A stretch of DNA of 18,777 nt from GCA-002701455 sp964342575. GTDB taxonomy: Bacteria; Pseudomonadota; Alphaproteobacteria; Thalassobaculales; Thalassobaculaceae. Made by a program: the position numbers and the translations under genes. Location: positions 1-18,777 of the forward strand of contig CAYFGZ010000065.1 of NCBI GenBank assembly GCA_964342575.1, in the 5' to 3' direction. The notes under the pieces were generated by a model. It was not told the DNA's origin. It made no database searches and saw only the letters and a program-made list of their open reading frames with translations. Position 1 is the stretch's first letter. The number at the start of each line of letters is the position of its first letter. This document shows, piece by piece, positions 1 to 7,164 of this stretch.

Positions 1-123
1 GGCCTTAACGGGTGGTGCTTCCGATGGATCGACCACCATGGTGGTTTTATTTGATGAATCATGGGCGATGTAAATATAATTGTCTGAAAGTGCTGGAACT
101 AGAATAATCTCGAATGGTGCCAT
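1..123 (-). CDS. gloB: Hydroxyacylglutathione hydrolase (glyoxalase II), N-terminal 41 residues only
   Basis: Partial gene that starts at 123 and runs off the left edge. Glyoxalase II hydrolyses S-lactoylglutathione to lactate and glutathione, the second step of methylglyoxal detoxification in the cytosol. The 41 visible codons are open and begin MAPFEIILVPALSDNYIYIA, with the family's hallmark DNY near residue 14 and a VVDPSEA segment at about residues 31-37, both typical of the first beta strands of this metallo-beta-lactamase-fold enzyme. The zinc-binding HxHxDH motif would lie outside the window. A GGAG ribosome binding site (complement of 132-135) sits 8 bases before the ATG. The gene is divergent from the enolase-superfamily gene at 231, so the 107 bp between them must hold both start regions. 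The identification rests on the N-terminus alone but the motif is distinctive. Confidence 0.85.
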   Translation of the reverse strand, partial: MAPFEIILVPALSDNYIYIAHDSSNKTTMVVDPSEAPPVKA

Positions 124-230
124 ATCATTCTCTCCGAATATCTTTTTTGTTTTTAGCGCCAAAAAGGATAGCATCAAGAAGTAGTGACCGCCAATACCAA
201 GAATTTTCGAAGTTATTTGAGAGGAATCTT

Positions 231-1331
231 ATGAAAATAGCTAATATCGAAGTAATCGAGATGGAAATGCCATTTGCTCGCGGAGTAGATAAACCTAATG
301 AGGTGGGATTTCTCAATTGGGCGAAATTAGATTTCTGCCTATTGAAAGTAGAAACAGATAATGGGATTGTTGGTTGGGGTGATGCCTTTAGTTTTCAGTG
401 TCGTAGAGCGGTAGCAGAAGCAGTAACTCATATGGTGGTACCTAGGGTAATAGGAAGAGATGCGAATGATGTTATAAATATAAATAGTGAGTTACAGCAA
501 GCGTTGCATCTTTTCGGTCGTTATGGAATAACCATGTTTGCTATTTCGGGCCTTGATATTGCCCTTTGGGATATTGCAGCAAAAGCATCGGGAATGCCTT
601 TATACAAATTTTTGGGGGCCTCGAAAGTTAAACAGGTTCCAGCTTATGCAAGCCTCTTTCGCTATGAAGACCCAGACCTTGTTGCCGATAGAGTGAATTA
701 TGCTAAAGAACTCGCCTACGAGAACATTAAACTCCACGAGATAGGTATCGAAGAAATTCGGAAGGCGCGCGACGTTGCCGGTGAGGATCTTTCTCTAATG
801 GTTGACGTTAATTGTCCCTGGACCCTTGAGCAGGCTTTTGTAATGGCAAGAGACTTGAAGGAGTTGGATTTATTTTGGTTGGAAGAACCGATTAATCCTC
901 CAGAAGATTTTGACTCGATGGCGAGGCTCCGAGCTGAGACGGGAATTTCAATTGCGGCGGGTGAAAATGCGAGCACAGCATTTGAATTCAAGCGAATGAT
1001 GGAATGTCGATCGGTAGATTACGCTCAACCCAGCGTTACCAAAGTCGGTGGAATCACTGAATTTCTAAAAGTTTTCACGCTTGCTGAGGTTTTTGGAACT
1101 CAAATAATGCCTCATTCTCCATATTTTGGTCCCGGCTTTTTAGCGACACTGCAATTAGCACAGAGTAGGCCGAATCCGGGAATGATAGAACGCATTTTTA
1201 TTGAACCCGAAGCAGCGTTGTATCCAGTTGAGATATACACCCCCTCCCGAGGCTGCCTTGGGGTTCCAGATGGAAATGGGTTGGGTTTAGATCCGGATTT
1301 GGATGTAATCAAGACTTACCGAATTAACTAG
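231..1331 (+). CDS. Mandelate racemase/muconate lactonizing enzyme (enolase superfamily) family protein
   Basis: 366 residues. An in-frame ATG lies upstream at 114, but the start at 231 is preferred: it has an AGAGGAA ribosome binding site (220-226), and the longer form would overlap the gloB start. Enolase-superfamily enzymes abstract a proton alpha to a carboxylate with Mg2+ help; members act as sugar-acid dehydratases, racemases or cycloisomerases. An N-terminal capping domain (about 1-125) precedes a TIM barrel. Visible residues are the K-x-H pair K167/H169 on strand 2, metal ligands D192 (VDVN), E218 (WLEEP) and E245 (AAGEN), and a barrel-end histidine H295 (MPHSP). Where mandelate racemase has the Asp of its His-Asp dyad, this protein has S268 (AQPSVTKVGG), so the usual racemase chemistry is doubtful. 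The substrate cannot be told from sequence. It lies 37 bp before the methyltransferase, so it may be cotranscribed with it. Confidence 0.88.
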   Translation: MKIANIEVIEMEMPFARGVDKPNEVGFLNWAKLDFCLLKVETDNGIVGWGDAFSFQCRRAVAEAVTHMVVPRVIGRDANDVININSELQQALHLFGRYGITMFAISGLDIALWDIAAKASGMPLYKFLGASKVKQVPAYASLFRYEDPDLVADRVNYAKELAYENIKLHEIGIEEIRKARDVAGEDLSLMVDVNCPWTLEQAFVMARDLKELDLFWLEEPINPPEDFDSMARLRAETGISIAAGENASTAFEFKRMMECRSVDYAQPSVTKVGGITEFLKVFTLAEVFGTQIMPHSPYFGPGFLATLQLAQSRPNPGMIERIFIEPEAALYPVEIYTPSRGCLGVPDGNGLGLDPDLDVIKTYRIN

Positions 1332-1367
1332 GGATAGGATTATGGTTGGCACTTTGTTGGTGGACCG

Positions 1368-2108
1368 ATGTACAACGACGCTATTGATCTAGCCGCATTT
1401 TATAATACAGCGCTTGGGCATACAGCAAGTCGTCTGATACGTCGTAAAGTGAGAAGAATATGGCCGAATTTATCGGGTTCGGTCATCATGGGAATGGGAT
1501 ATGCTACCCCTTATCTGCGACCATTCATGTCAGAAGCGGATAGAGTATTTGCAGCAATGCCAGCTCAACAGGGGGCCACCTATTGGCCCGCGGGAGCTCT
1601 AAATCTAACAGTTCTTTGCGATGATGGGGAGTTGCCTCTTCAAGACTCGTCCGTTGATAGAATTATAATGGCACATTGTGTCGAATGTACCGAACAGTTG
1701 AGAACGATGCTTAATGAAGCTTGGAGAGTCTTGGCCAGCGATGGACGTCTGTTAGTGATAGTGCCTAATCGCAGGGGCCTCTGGGCACGGTTTGAAAGAA
1801 CGCCGTTTGGTCATGGACAACCATACTCAATATCGCAACTTTCTCGGTTACTTCGAGACAACATGTTTATGACTAGTAAGATAGAGTGTGCTCTATATAT
1901 ACCGCCTTACCCAGGAAGAATAATTATTCGGTCCGCTGTCGGAATAGAAGATCTAGGTTCTCGATGGTTGAGAAGATTGGGTGGCGTGGTTGTTGTTGAG
2001 GCGACAAAGCAAATATACGCTGCAAGTAAAGTTAGACATTTAGAGAGGCGTGGCAGGAATTTGGTGCCTGTTTCGGTAGCTCGGGTGTCTAATGTTGAGA
2101 AGTATTAG
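1368..2108 (+). CDS. Class I SAM-dependent methyltransferase
   Basis: 246 residues. A Rossmann-type methyltransferase of the Methyltransf_11 kind. A degenerate glycine loop (VIMGMGYATPYL, residues 39-50) fits motif I. The stretch at about 88-106 (ELPLQDSSVDRIIMAHCVE) fits motifs II/III, where the LP..D..VD pattern binds SAM and opens the next strand. EAWRVLASDGRLLVIVPN (117-134) is the usual post-motif segment. The C-terminal third is basic and has no recognised domain. No substrate can be assigned. To my knowledge this methyltransferase is often found near gloB in alphaproteobacteria; here an enolase-superfamily gene separates the two. Start at 1368 has a GGTGG ribosome binding site 4 bases upstream; no in-frame alternative was seen nearby upstream. 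The 225 bp after it hold no gene or terminator I can support. Confidence 0.82.
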   Translation: MYNDAIDLAAFYNTALGHTASRLIRRKVRRIWPNLSGSVIMGMGYATPYLRPFMSEADRVFAAMPAQQGATYWPAGALNLTVLCDDGELPLQDSSVDRIIMAHCVECTEQLRTMLNEAWRVLASDGRLLVIVPNRRGLWARFERTPFGHGQPYSISQLSRLLRDNMFMTSKIECALYIPPYPGRIIIRSAVGIEDLGSRWLRRLGGVVVVEATKQIYAASKVRHLERRGRNLVPVSVARVSNVEKY

Positions 2109-2322
2109 TTTGAGAAAGATGAATAAAGACTGGAATTAAGAAAAAACTACCCGTAAAAAAGATTTTGTGGATAACCGAATTTAAAGAAAAAAGTGTATAG
2201 TGCGACACCAAACTTGATATAGTTAAAAAATCTGGGCGTCGCGACCAAAGGCTGTAGATGATGCCTCTTGCATTAGTGCCAACACCGCTTTAATCGTATC
2301 ACATTTTATGACACTGCTCCGC

Positions 2323-2326
2323 GGAG
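2323..2326 (+). promoter_or_regulatory. Ribosome binding site deciding a TTG start
   Basis: GGAG lies 7 bases before the TTG at 2334. There is no ATG or GTG start in the same frame that keeps the N-terminal helix of the chorismate mutase domain intact, so this site supports TTG initiation. Confidence 0.7.
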
Positions 2327-2333
2327 ATAACGC

Positions 2334-3083
2334 TTGGATAGATTGCAGCACTTAAGACGAGAGATTGATCAGATCGACGAGAAATTGCACGATCTTTTGA
2401 TGCGTCGAATAGAGATAGGTAGAGAAGTCGCAGAAGCAAAAAAATCGGACATGAGCTCGAAATTGCGGCCGGGGCGAGAGGCCCAGATAATGAGAGTGTT
2501 GGCTTCCCGCAATAGAACACCATTATCTCTGGATTCTATTTCACGAATATGGCGAGAAATATTGAGCGCCAATCTTAATCAGCAAATTGCGGTTACCGCA
2601 GCTCTTTACGCGCCAAACATAGATTACTATGACTTAGCTCAGGATTATTGTGGCAGCAGCTCCAAGATTATGCAGTACGAATCTGCGGAAGAAGTTCTGA
2701 AAAATGTGAGAAACGGTAGTGCACAGATAGGAATTTTGCCTGGTTTTTTGGACGAAAAAGAACGAAAATGGTGGGTCAGGTTAATTAATCAGGGAGAGAA
2801 AGACAGAATAAACATAATATCGGTTATTCCCCTATTAGAAAGCAAAAAAGGGCGCTATGATTCTGTTATCGTTGCCGCTCAGGAGCCAGACGAGTCGGGG
2901 TGTGATAGTACGTTGTTTGCTGTCAGAGGAGAGTTAAATCCCAAGCTGGGAAATGTTATAGACAGTGGATACGGCCAACCATGGAAACTATTAATAGTTG
3001 AAGGTTTTGTTGAGGAAATAGCCGGTGCTGCCCATCTGGAATGGTTTCGACTTGGCAGTTTTGCCAATAAAATAGTGTGTTAA
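2334..3083 (+). CDS. Chorismate mutase (AroQ type) with degenerate prephenate-dehydratase-like C-terminal domain
   Basis: 249 residues, starting at TTG. Chorismate mutase converts chorismate to prephenate, the branch point to Phe and Tyr. Residues 1-84 form the AroQ all-helical domain. Aligned by eye with the E. coli CM domain, R8, R25, K36, R48 and E49 match the active-site R11, R28, K39, R51 and E52; the E. coli D48 position is R45 here. Residues 86-249 are less common. Segments such as AEEVLKNVRNGSAQIGILPG (118-137) and DSTLFAVRG (191-199) echo the prephenate dehydratase fold, but the ENS-like motif after the GVVP-type strand and the catalytic Thr-Arg-Phe motif are absent, as is an ACT domain. 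The C-terminal part is therefore probably not a working dehydratase. Followed 25 bp later by hisC and then tyrC, an aromatic amino acid operon. Confidence 0.8.
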   Translation: MDRLQHLRREIDQIDEKLHDLLMRRIEIGREVAEAKKSDMSSKLRPGREAQIMRVLASRNRTPLSLDSISRIWREILSANLNQQIAVTAALYAPNIDYYDLAQDYCGSSSKIMQYESAEEVLKNVRNGSAQIGILPGFLDEKERKWWVRLINQGEKDRINIISVIPLLESKKGRYDSVIVAAQEPDESGCDSTLFAVRGELNPKLGNVIDSGYGQPWKLLIVEGFVEEIAGAAHLEWFRLGSFANKIVC

Positions 3084-3108
3084 ATTACCCCTGACTGATG
3101 AGGTTAGT

Positions 3109-4215
3109 ATGACGTATCCAAGAGCTCGCTCAACTATCGAAGAAATGGCCCGCTATCAACCAAACTTGAGTGCACCAAGTACAGGGCGTATTATAAGGCT
3201 GTCAGCAAACGAGGGAGCCTTTGGACCAAGTCCAAAGGCCATAAAGGCTCTGAACAGTGTTGCTCAGCATATACACTGGTACCCTGAAGAAGAGCCAGCT
3301 GCTCTTGCTGAAGCATTGGGATCAAAGTACTCATTAGATCCGGATAGAATGATTTTTGGATGCGGATCTGACGAACTCATAATGTCCATTTGCCAGGCCT
3401 ATTTAGACCCTGGAGACGAGGCCATACATACGGAATATGGTTTTATAATGTACCCAATGTCCATTCGAGTTGCTGGGGGAGTTCCAATATCGGCTCCTGA
3501 TAGAAACTATACAGTAGATATTGATGCTGTATTGGAGAGAATAACTGATAAGACAAAAATTGTTTTTATAGCGAATCCAAATAATCCTACTGGCTCATAT
3601 TTATCTCACACTGAGGTCAGTAGATTACATCAAAATTTACCCCACACAGTGCTGCTTGTTCTAGATTCCGCCTATTCAGAGTTTGTGGTCCGAAATGATT
3701 ATTCAAGTGGAGCTGAACTAGTTGAAATATCTGAAAATGTTGTGATGCTGCGAACATTTTCCAAACTTTATGGATTAGCCGGATTGAGGTTGGGGTGGGG
3801 ATATGCACCGAAGCATGTGATTGATGCTATTCATGTTGTAAAACAGCCGTTTGGCGCGAACCGAGCTGCAGTTAGTGCGGCTTTAGCCGCTTTGGATGAT
3901 CAAAAGTTTATCGACAAGTCCGTAAAGCACAATGAGATCTGGCGAACTTGGACATCAACTGAATTTGAGAAACTTGGTCTTTATTGCCTCCCCAGCGTTG
4001 CGAACTTTTTGATGGTACGCTTTCCCTCAGAAACAGGGCGGACAGCGGTTGAAGCCGGAACATATCTAAGCAACCGGGGAATTTTAACACGCGGTATGAG
4101 TGGTTATGGTGCCTCTGATTACTTGCGCCTTTCTATAGGGACTCAGGATGAAATGAAAATTGTGGTAAAAACTGTTTCGGATTTTTTAAATGAGAAAGTG
4201 CCTAGCGATGAGTGA
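3109..4215 (+). CDS. hisC: Histidinol-phosphate / aromatic aminotransferase
   Basis: 368 residues, normal length for HisC, a fold-type I PLP enzyme. Histidinol-phosphate aminotransferase makes histidinol phosphate from imidazole acetol phosphate using glutamate. Visible: N156 to G162 (NPNNPTG) with N159 contacting PLP, D186 and Y189 (LDSAYSEF), the Schiff-base lysine K219 in TFSKLYGLAGLRLGWG with R227, and the substrate-carboxylate arginine R340 (YLRLSIGT). GAGG lies 5 bases before the ATG. Its place between chorismate mutase and tyrC suggests that it also aminates prephenate or aromatic keto acids; in Zymomonas mobilis a HisC-type enzyme beside tyrC is known to serve both pathways. That dual role is inference here. 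The stop overlaps the tyrC start by 8 bases, indicating translational coupling. Confidence 0.92.
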   Translation: MTYPRARSTIEEMARYQPNLSAPSTGRIIRLSANEGAFGPSPKAIKALNSVAQHIHWYPEEEPAALAEALGSKYSLDPDRMIFGCGSDELIMSICQAYLDPGDEAIHTEYGFIMYPMSIRVAGGVPISAPDRNYTVDIDAVLERITDKTKIVFIANPNNPTGSYLSHTEVSRLHQNLPHTVLLVLDSAYSEFVVRNDYSSGAELVEISENVVMLRTFSKLYGLAGLRLGWGYAPKHVIDAIHVVKQPFGANRAAVSAALAALDDQKFIDKSVKHNEIWRTWTSTEFEKLGLYCLPSVANFLMVRFPSETGRTAVEAGTYLSNRGILTRGMSGYGASDYLRLSIGTQDEMKIVVKTVSDFLNEKVPSDE

Positions 4216-5140
4216 TGAAATTAGTGATAACAAATTTATTTTTAATTCCGTCACTTTGATAGGCATTGGTCACATTGGTTCGTCATTAGCTAGAGCAATT
4301 AGAAAAAAAACAGGACTTGTAAAACGTATTTCAGCTACAGATGTGGATCCGATAACTCTCAAGAAAGCTATCGAACTTAAATTGGTAGATAATGTTGTTA
4401 CTGACTTAGGAGAAGCAGTTACTAGCGCCGATTGCGTAATTTTGTGCACACCTATAGGAAGTTACGGCAAAATTATGGAAGTCATCTCGCGGCATCTGAA
4501 ATCCGGTTGTATAGTTAGCGATGTAGGTTCAGTTAAAGAAGGTCCAATTAACGACATTTTACCTTATATCCCCAGTGATGTTCATCTTGTTCCGGGGCAC
4601 CCTATAGCAGGAACCGAACATTCTGGCCCAGAATCCGGTTTCGCGGAGTTATTTGAGGGTCGCTATTGGTTGTTAACTCCTCTCGCGGGAACAGATCCGA
4701 AGGCGACTTTAAAAATGCGTCGTTTGTGCGAGGGCATTGGTGCGATGGTGGAAGAAATGGATGCAGATTATCATGATAAAGTGCTCGCAATCACGTCGCA
4801 TGTGCCGCATCTGATAGCGTATACTATTGTTGGGACGGCAGATGACTTGGAAGATCAGACGCAGGCAGACGTTATTCGATTTTCAGCCTCGGGTTTCAGG
4901 GATTTTACGCGGATTGCTGGGTCAAATCCGATAATGTGGAGGGACATTTTTCTGAACAATAGGGAGGCCGTTTTAGAGATGTTGCAGCGATTTTCCGAAG
5001 ACCTTACTATGTTGCAAAGGGCTATAAGGTGGGGTGAGGGAGAAAAACTGGAGAGATTATTTACTCGGACGAGAGAAATAAGGCGAGGAGTAATAGATGC
5101 CCGCCAGGAGGTCCCTCCGTCAGCGGAAAAGACTCGATAG
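4208..5140 (+). CDS. tyrC: Prephenate/arogenate (cyclohexadienyl) dehydrogenase
   Basis: 310 residues from ATG 4208. Oxidatively decarboxylates prephenate to 4-hydroxyphenylpyruvate, or arogenate to tyrosine, with NAD(P)+. An N-terminal Rossmann domain carries GIGHIG (19-24); D46 after strand 2 (ATDVDP) favours NAD+ over NADP+. SDVGSVK (104-110) and GHPIAGTEHSG (130-140) are the substrate-site motifs, with H131 the likely catalytic histidine, and SHVPH (197-201) is in the helical C-terminal domain. No ACT domain follows, consistent with the TyrC subtype. An in-frame ATG at 4190 would add six residues but lies deep in hisC without a ribosome binding site; 4208 has GAGAAAG about ten bases upstream and overlaps the hisC stop. 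The 3' end overlaps the convergent DUF2125 gene by 21 bases. Confidence 0.9.
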   Translation: MSDEISDNKFIFNSVTLIGIGHIGSSLARAIRKKTGLVKRISATDVDPITLKKAIELKLVDNVVTDLGEAVTSADCVILCTPIGSYGKIMEVISRHLKSGCIVSDVGSVKEGPINDILPYIPSDVHLVPGHPIAGTEHSGPESGFAELFEGRYWLLTPLAGTDPKATLKMRRLCEGIGAMVEEMDADYHDKVLAITSHVPHLIAYTIVGTADDLEDQTQADVIRFSASGFRDFTRIAGSNPIMWRDIFLNNREAVLEMLQRFSEDLTMLQRAIRWGEGEKLERLFTRTREIRRGVIDARQEVPPSAEKTR

Positions 5141-6187
5141 TTTTGCAACAACAAACGGCCCAAAACGTAATTTCCCATTTTGAGCAGTTATTGGTATTTG
5201 AATAGAGCTAACTCCATTCGTATTGGTTTTAAGTGGTAGGAGTTTTAGGCTAAGTTTTAAGAACTCTGCTTCAGACTTTTTCAAACTACCGTTACTTACT
5301 TGTTGGTCTATTATCTGGTCGGAACCAGACACTAATATCGAGCCAGCGCCAATCGGTTTCAGTTCTTGGTCAAGAGCTAAGGTGCCGGATAACTCGATAT
5401 TAATGGGAGGCCAACTTAATTTGGCATTTTCGATCTCAATTATTCCCCCCTCATCACGCCATTCCACAAGATCTTCTAGTCTAGCAACGCCAAAATCGCC
5501 GATAATCGACAGCGATACGAGTATTTTGCTGGAGCTTTTGGGGTATCTAGCTTTTTCCGTATTTAAAACAATATTTGAACTGACAAAATCAATCTGGCGA
5601 AGGATTTTAGTGGAATTTGGATCTATCGGTTTTATCTGGTTGAATTGCCCTTTTATGGTTTGAATGTTCGCCAGAGTTTTCCATTTGTCATCCGTGTAGT
5701 CAGTGGTTCGATACGAGATGACTGCGTTTTTGACCTCATAAGTTGCTGAAGTCGCCCCAGTAGTATCAGCGATAATTACAAATGATGCATTCCCTAGGTC
5801 CGACTTCCATTTCACCGAGTCGGATTTGTCATAAAATAGGAAACTTGCATTTTTCGCCGTGGCATCGATACGATGCGACTCTAATATACTCATACCCATA
5901 ATTATGTCTTTGCTAATACACTCAATTTGTCCATCTAAATAGGGCACCGAGGCAGTAACCGCTTCAATCTGCCACTCTACACGAAATGGGAAACCACTAC
6001 GGATGAAGGAATCTGGATTATATTTAATATATTTGTTTTCGCTTGAACTGAGAAAGTCCTGAATTTTGTAGTACGACCACTGGCTGACCGCGAACCAGGC
6101 ACAGCAGTATAGAAAAAAAATAATTGGGATGGCGATAATTAAGAATAGCCTTTTTTTACTTCCAACACGGTTCTTAACAGTTTTCAT
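5120..6187 (-). CDS. DUF2125 domain membrane-anchored protein
   Basis: 355 residues. An uncharacterised family widespread in alphaproteobacteria. The N-terminus is basic (KTVKNRVGSKKR) and followed by one hydrophobic segment at about 13-32, so the rest is probably periplasmic and anchored in the inner membrane. GFPFRVEW (65-72) is the signature I used. A WPPINIELSGTLALD segment and a C-terminal run of alternating strands ending LRFGPFVVAKLSSLF also match the family pattern. The repeated beta-strand character recalls AsmA-like lipid-related proteins, but that is only a resemblance. Convergent with tyrC and overlapping its 3' end by 21 bases. No clear ribosome binding site precedes the ATG. Function unknown. 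Confidence 0.82.
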   Translation of the reverse strand: MKTVKNRVGSKKRLFLIIAIPIIFFLYCCAWFAVSQWSYYKIQDFLSSSENKYIKYNPDSFIRSGFPFRVEWQIEAVTASVPYLDGQIECISKDIIMGMSILESHRIDATAKNASFLFYDKSDSVKWKSDLGNASFVIIADTTGATSATYEVKNAVISYRTTDYTDDKWKTLANIQTIKGQFNQIKPIDPNSTKILRQIDFVSSNIVLNTEKARYPKSSSKILVSLSIIGDFGVARLEDLVEWRDEGGIIEIENAKLSWPPINIELSGTLALDQELKPIGAGSILVSGSDQIIDQQVSNGSLKKSEAEFLKLSLKLLPLKTNTNGVSSIQIPITAQNGKLRFGPFVVAKLSSLFR

Positions 6188-6436
6188 GCGGATGGTCTTT
6201 TAATTTTAAAGAAGAGGACAACTATAGCAGGCCTGATTAATTTAGTTGAAAAATTTTTATTTTTAAAAATTTGCGGATAAGATGATACGCAGACTTTGAC
6301 GGATTAGTTTATAATGTATGCGGTTTTAATCACTAAAGCATAGGTTCTAGGGATTAATAGTAAAACTTTGCTGGGTACTTAAACAAACTACCATTAAGGT
6401 ATTTATCTCTACAACTTTCACAGAAGGACGAGATTT
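6188..6436 (+). promoter_or_regulatory. Divergent control region between DUF2125 and rraA-like genes
   Basis: 249 bases without a gene, very AT-rich at 6240-6275. On the plus strand a perfect TATAAT lies at 6310-6315, but the nearest -35-like TTGACG (6296-6301) is only 8 bases away, too close for a normal sigma-70 promoter. An imperfect inverted pair, TACTTAA (6376-6382) and TTAAGGTA (6394-6401), could be an operator near the rraA-like start. AAGGA at 6424-6428 is a good ribosome binding site, 8 bases before ATG 6437. No transcriptional regulator gene is adjacent. Confidence 0.35.
6251..6272. repeat. Perfect AT-only inverted repeat, 9-bp arms, 4-base loop
   Basis: AAATTTTTA (6251-6259), a TTTT spacer (6260-6263) and TAAAAATTT (6264-6272) form an exact inverted repeat. 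All pairs are A-T, so an RNA hairpin would be weak. It may act as an AT-rich promoter element or nucleoid-protein site rather than a terminator. Confidence 0.6.
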
Positions 6437-7126
6437 ATGTTAGATGACCCACCTATTTTAAAAATACGGCGACAACAAAGGCAGCCTACTGATAGACAGA
6501 TTATAGCTTTTAAAAACGCTATGACAGGCAATGTGGTAGATTGCATGGATGGCAGGGGTGCAATGGATCATAGAATAAAACCGCTAGATGCTTCTATTGC
6601 GACTGTCTGCGGTCCTGCACTTACCTGCTTTGCTTATCCTGCTGATAATCTGGGCGTTTTAGCTGCGCTTCATATATCACGTCCTGGCGACATTATCGTC
6701 TGTGCGAATGACTCGTATTCAGAGACTGCGACAATAGGAGACTTAGTCTGTGGAATGATGAAAAATAAGGGTGTAGCGGGTTACGTCACGGATGGCATGG
6801 TTCGCGATCAGGAAGGAATAAGGCCTTGGGAGCTTCCTATATTTTGCAAGGGGGTGACGCCCAATTCTCCGGCGCGCACAGGTCCGGGGTCTGTGGGGCT
6901 ACCTATTACTATAGGTGGGATAACCGTCGAGACAGGTGATATGATTGTTTGTGATCGTGATGGTGTAGTGGCGATTCCTTTTGACGTTATTGATTCGGTA
7001 ATATCTAAACTAGAACCCCTCCGGAAAGCCGAAACGAGCGTGGAGAGTTTGGTTAAGTCAGGGATGTGCGAGCCAGATTATATAGCGGATTTAATTTCTT
7101 CAAATAAAACACACTTTGTCGAGTAA
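6437..7126 (+). CDS. RraA-like / 4-hydroxy-4-methyl-2-oxoglutarate (HMG) aldolase family protein
   Basis: 229 residues. The family includes class II pyruvate aldolases (HMG/CHA aldolase, cleaving 4-hydroxy-4-methyl-2-oxoglutarate or decarboxylating oxaloacetate) and the RNase E inhibitor RraA. The aldolase D-x20-R-D motif is intact: D102, R123 and D124, within GDLVCGMM and GYVTDGMVRD. DRDGVVAIP (173-181) is the usual conserved end strand. Length fits the aldolase branch better than the shorter RraA of E. coli. Most likely a catabolic aldolase or decarboxylase, but annotation in this family is notoriously loose and the substrate is unknown. It is followed 38 bp later by a TauD/TfdA-type dioxygenase, probably one transcript. 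Confidence 0.85.
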   Translation: MLDDPPILKIRRQQRQPTDRQIIAFKNAMTGNVVDCMDGRGAMDHRIKPLDASIATVCGPALTCFAYPADNLGVLAALHISRPGDIIVCANDSYSETATIGDLVCGMMKNKGVAGYVTDGMVRDQEGIRPWELPIFCKGVTPNSPARTGPGSVGLPITIGGITVETGDMIVCDRDGVVAIPFDVIDSVISKLEPLRKAETSVESLVKSGMCEPDYIADLISSNKTHFVE

Positions 7127-7164
7127 AAATTGAAAGAAAGACGGCGAGAAAAGGAGATGATTTA

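Noticed and set aside
114..230. N-terminal extension of 39 residues on the enolase-superfamily protein
   Set aside because: It overlaps the gloB start, has no ribosome binding site, and the family normally begins at the MKI-type start found at 231.
1342..1392. Short frame coding for a 16-residue peptide that overlaps the methyltransferase start
   Set aside because: The AGGA upstream is only 2 bases from its ATG and the peptide has no runs of a regulatory amino acid; probably chance.
2258..2293. Possible leader peptide MMPLALVPTPL before chorismate mutase
   Set aside because: It contains no Phe, Tyr or Trp, no attenuator hairpins follow, and there is no ribosome binding site, so an aromatic attenuation role is not supported.
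2109..2333. Riboswitch or small RNA in the gap before chorismate mutase
   Set aside because: No paired-arm structure, T-box element or terminator could be made out by eye; only a lone TATAGT (2196-2201) without a -35.
5223..5663. Plus-strand open frame of 146 codons
   Set aside because: It lies entirely within the DUF2125 gene on the other strand, which has a membrane anchor and family motifs; the plus frame has no recognisable features.
6251..6272. AT-only inverted repeat as a transcription terminator
   Set aside because: It lies upstream of both divergent genes rather than after one, and contains no G-C pairs, so it is not a plausible intrinsic terminator.
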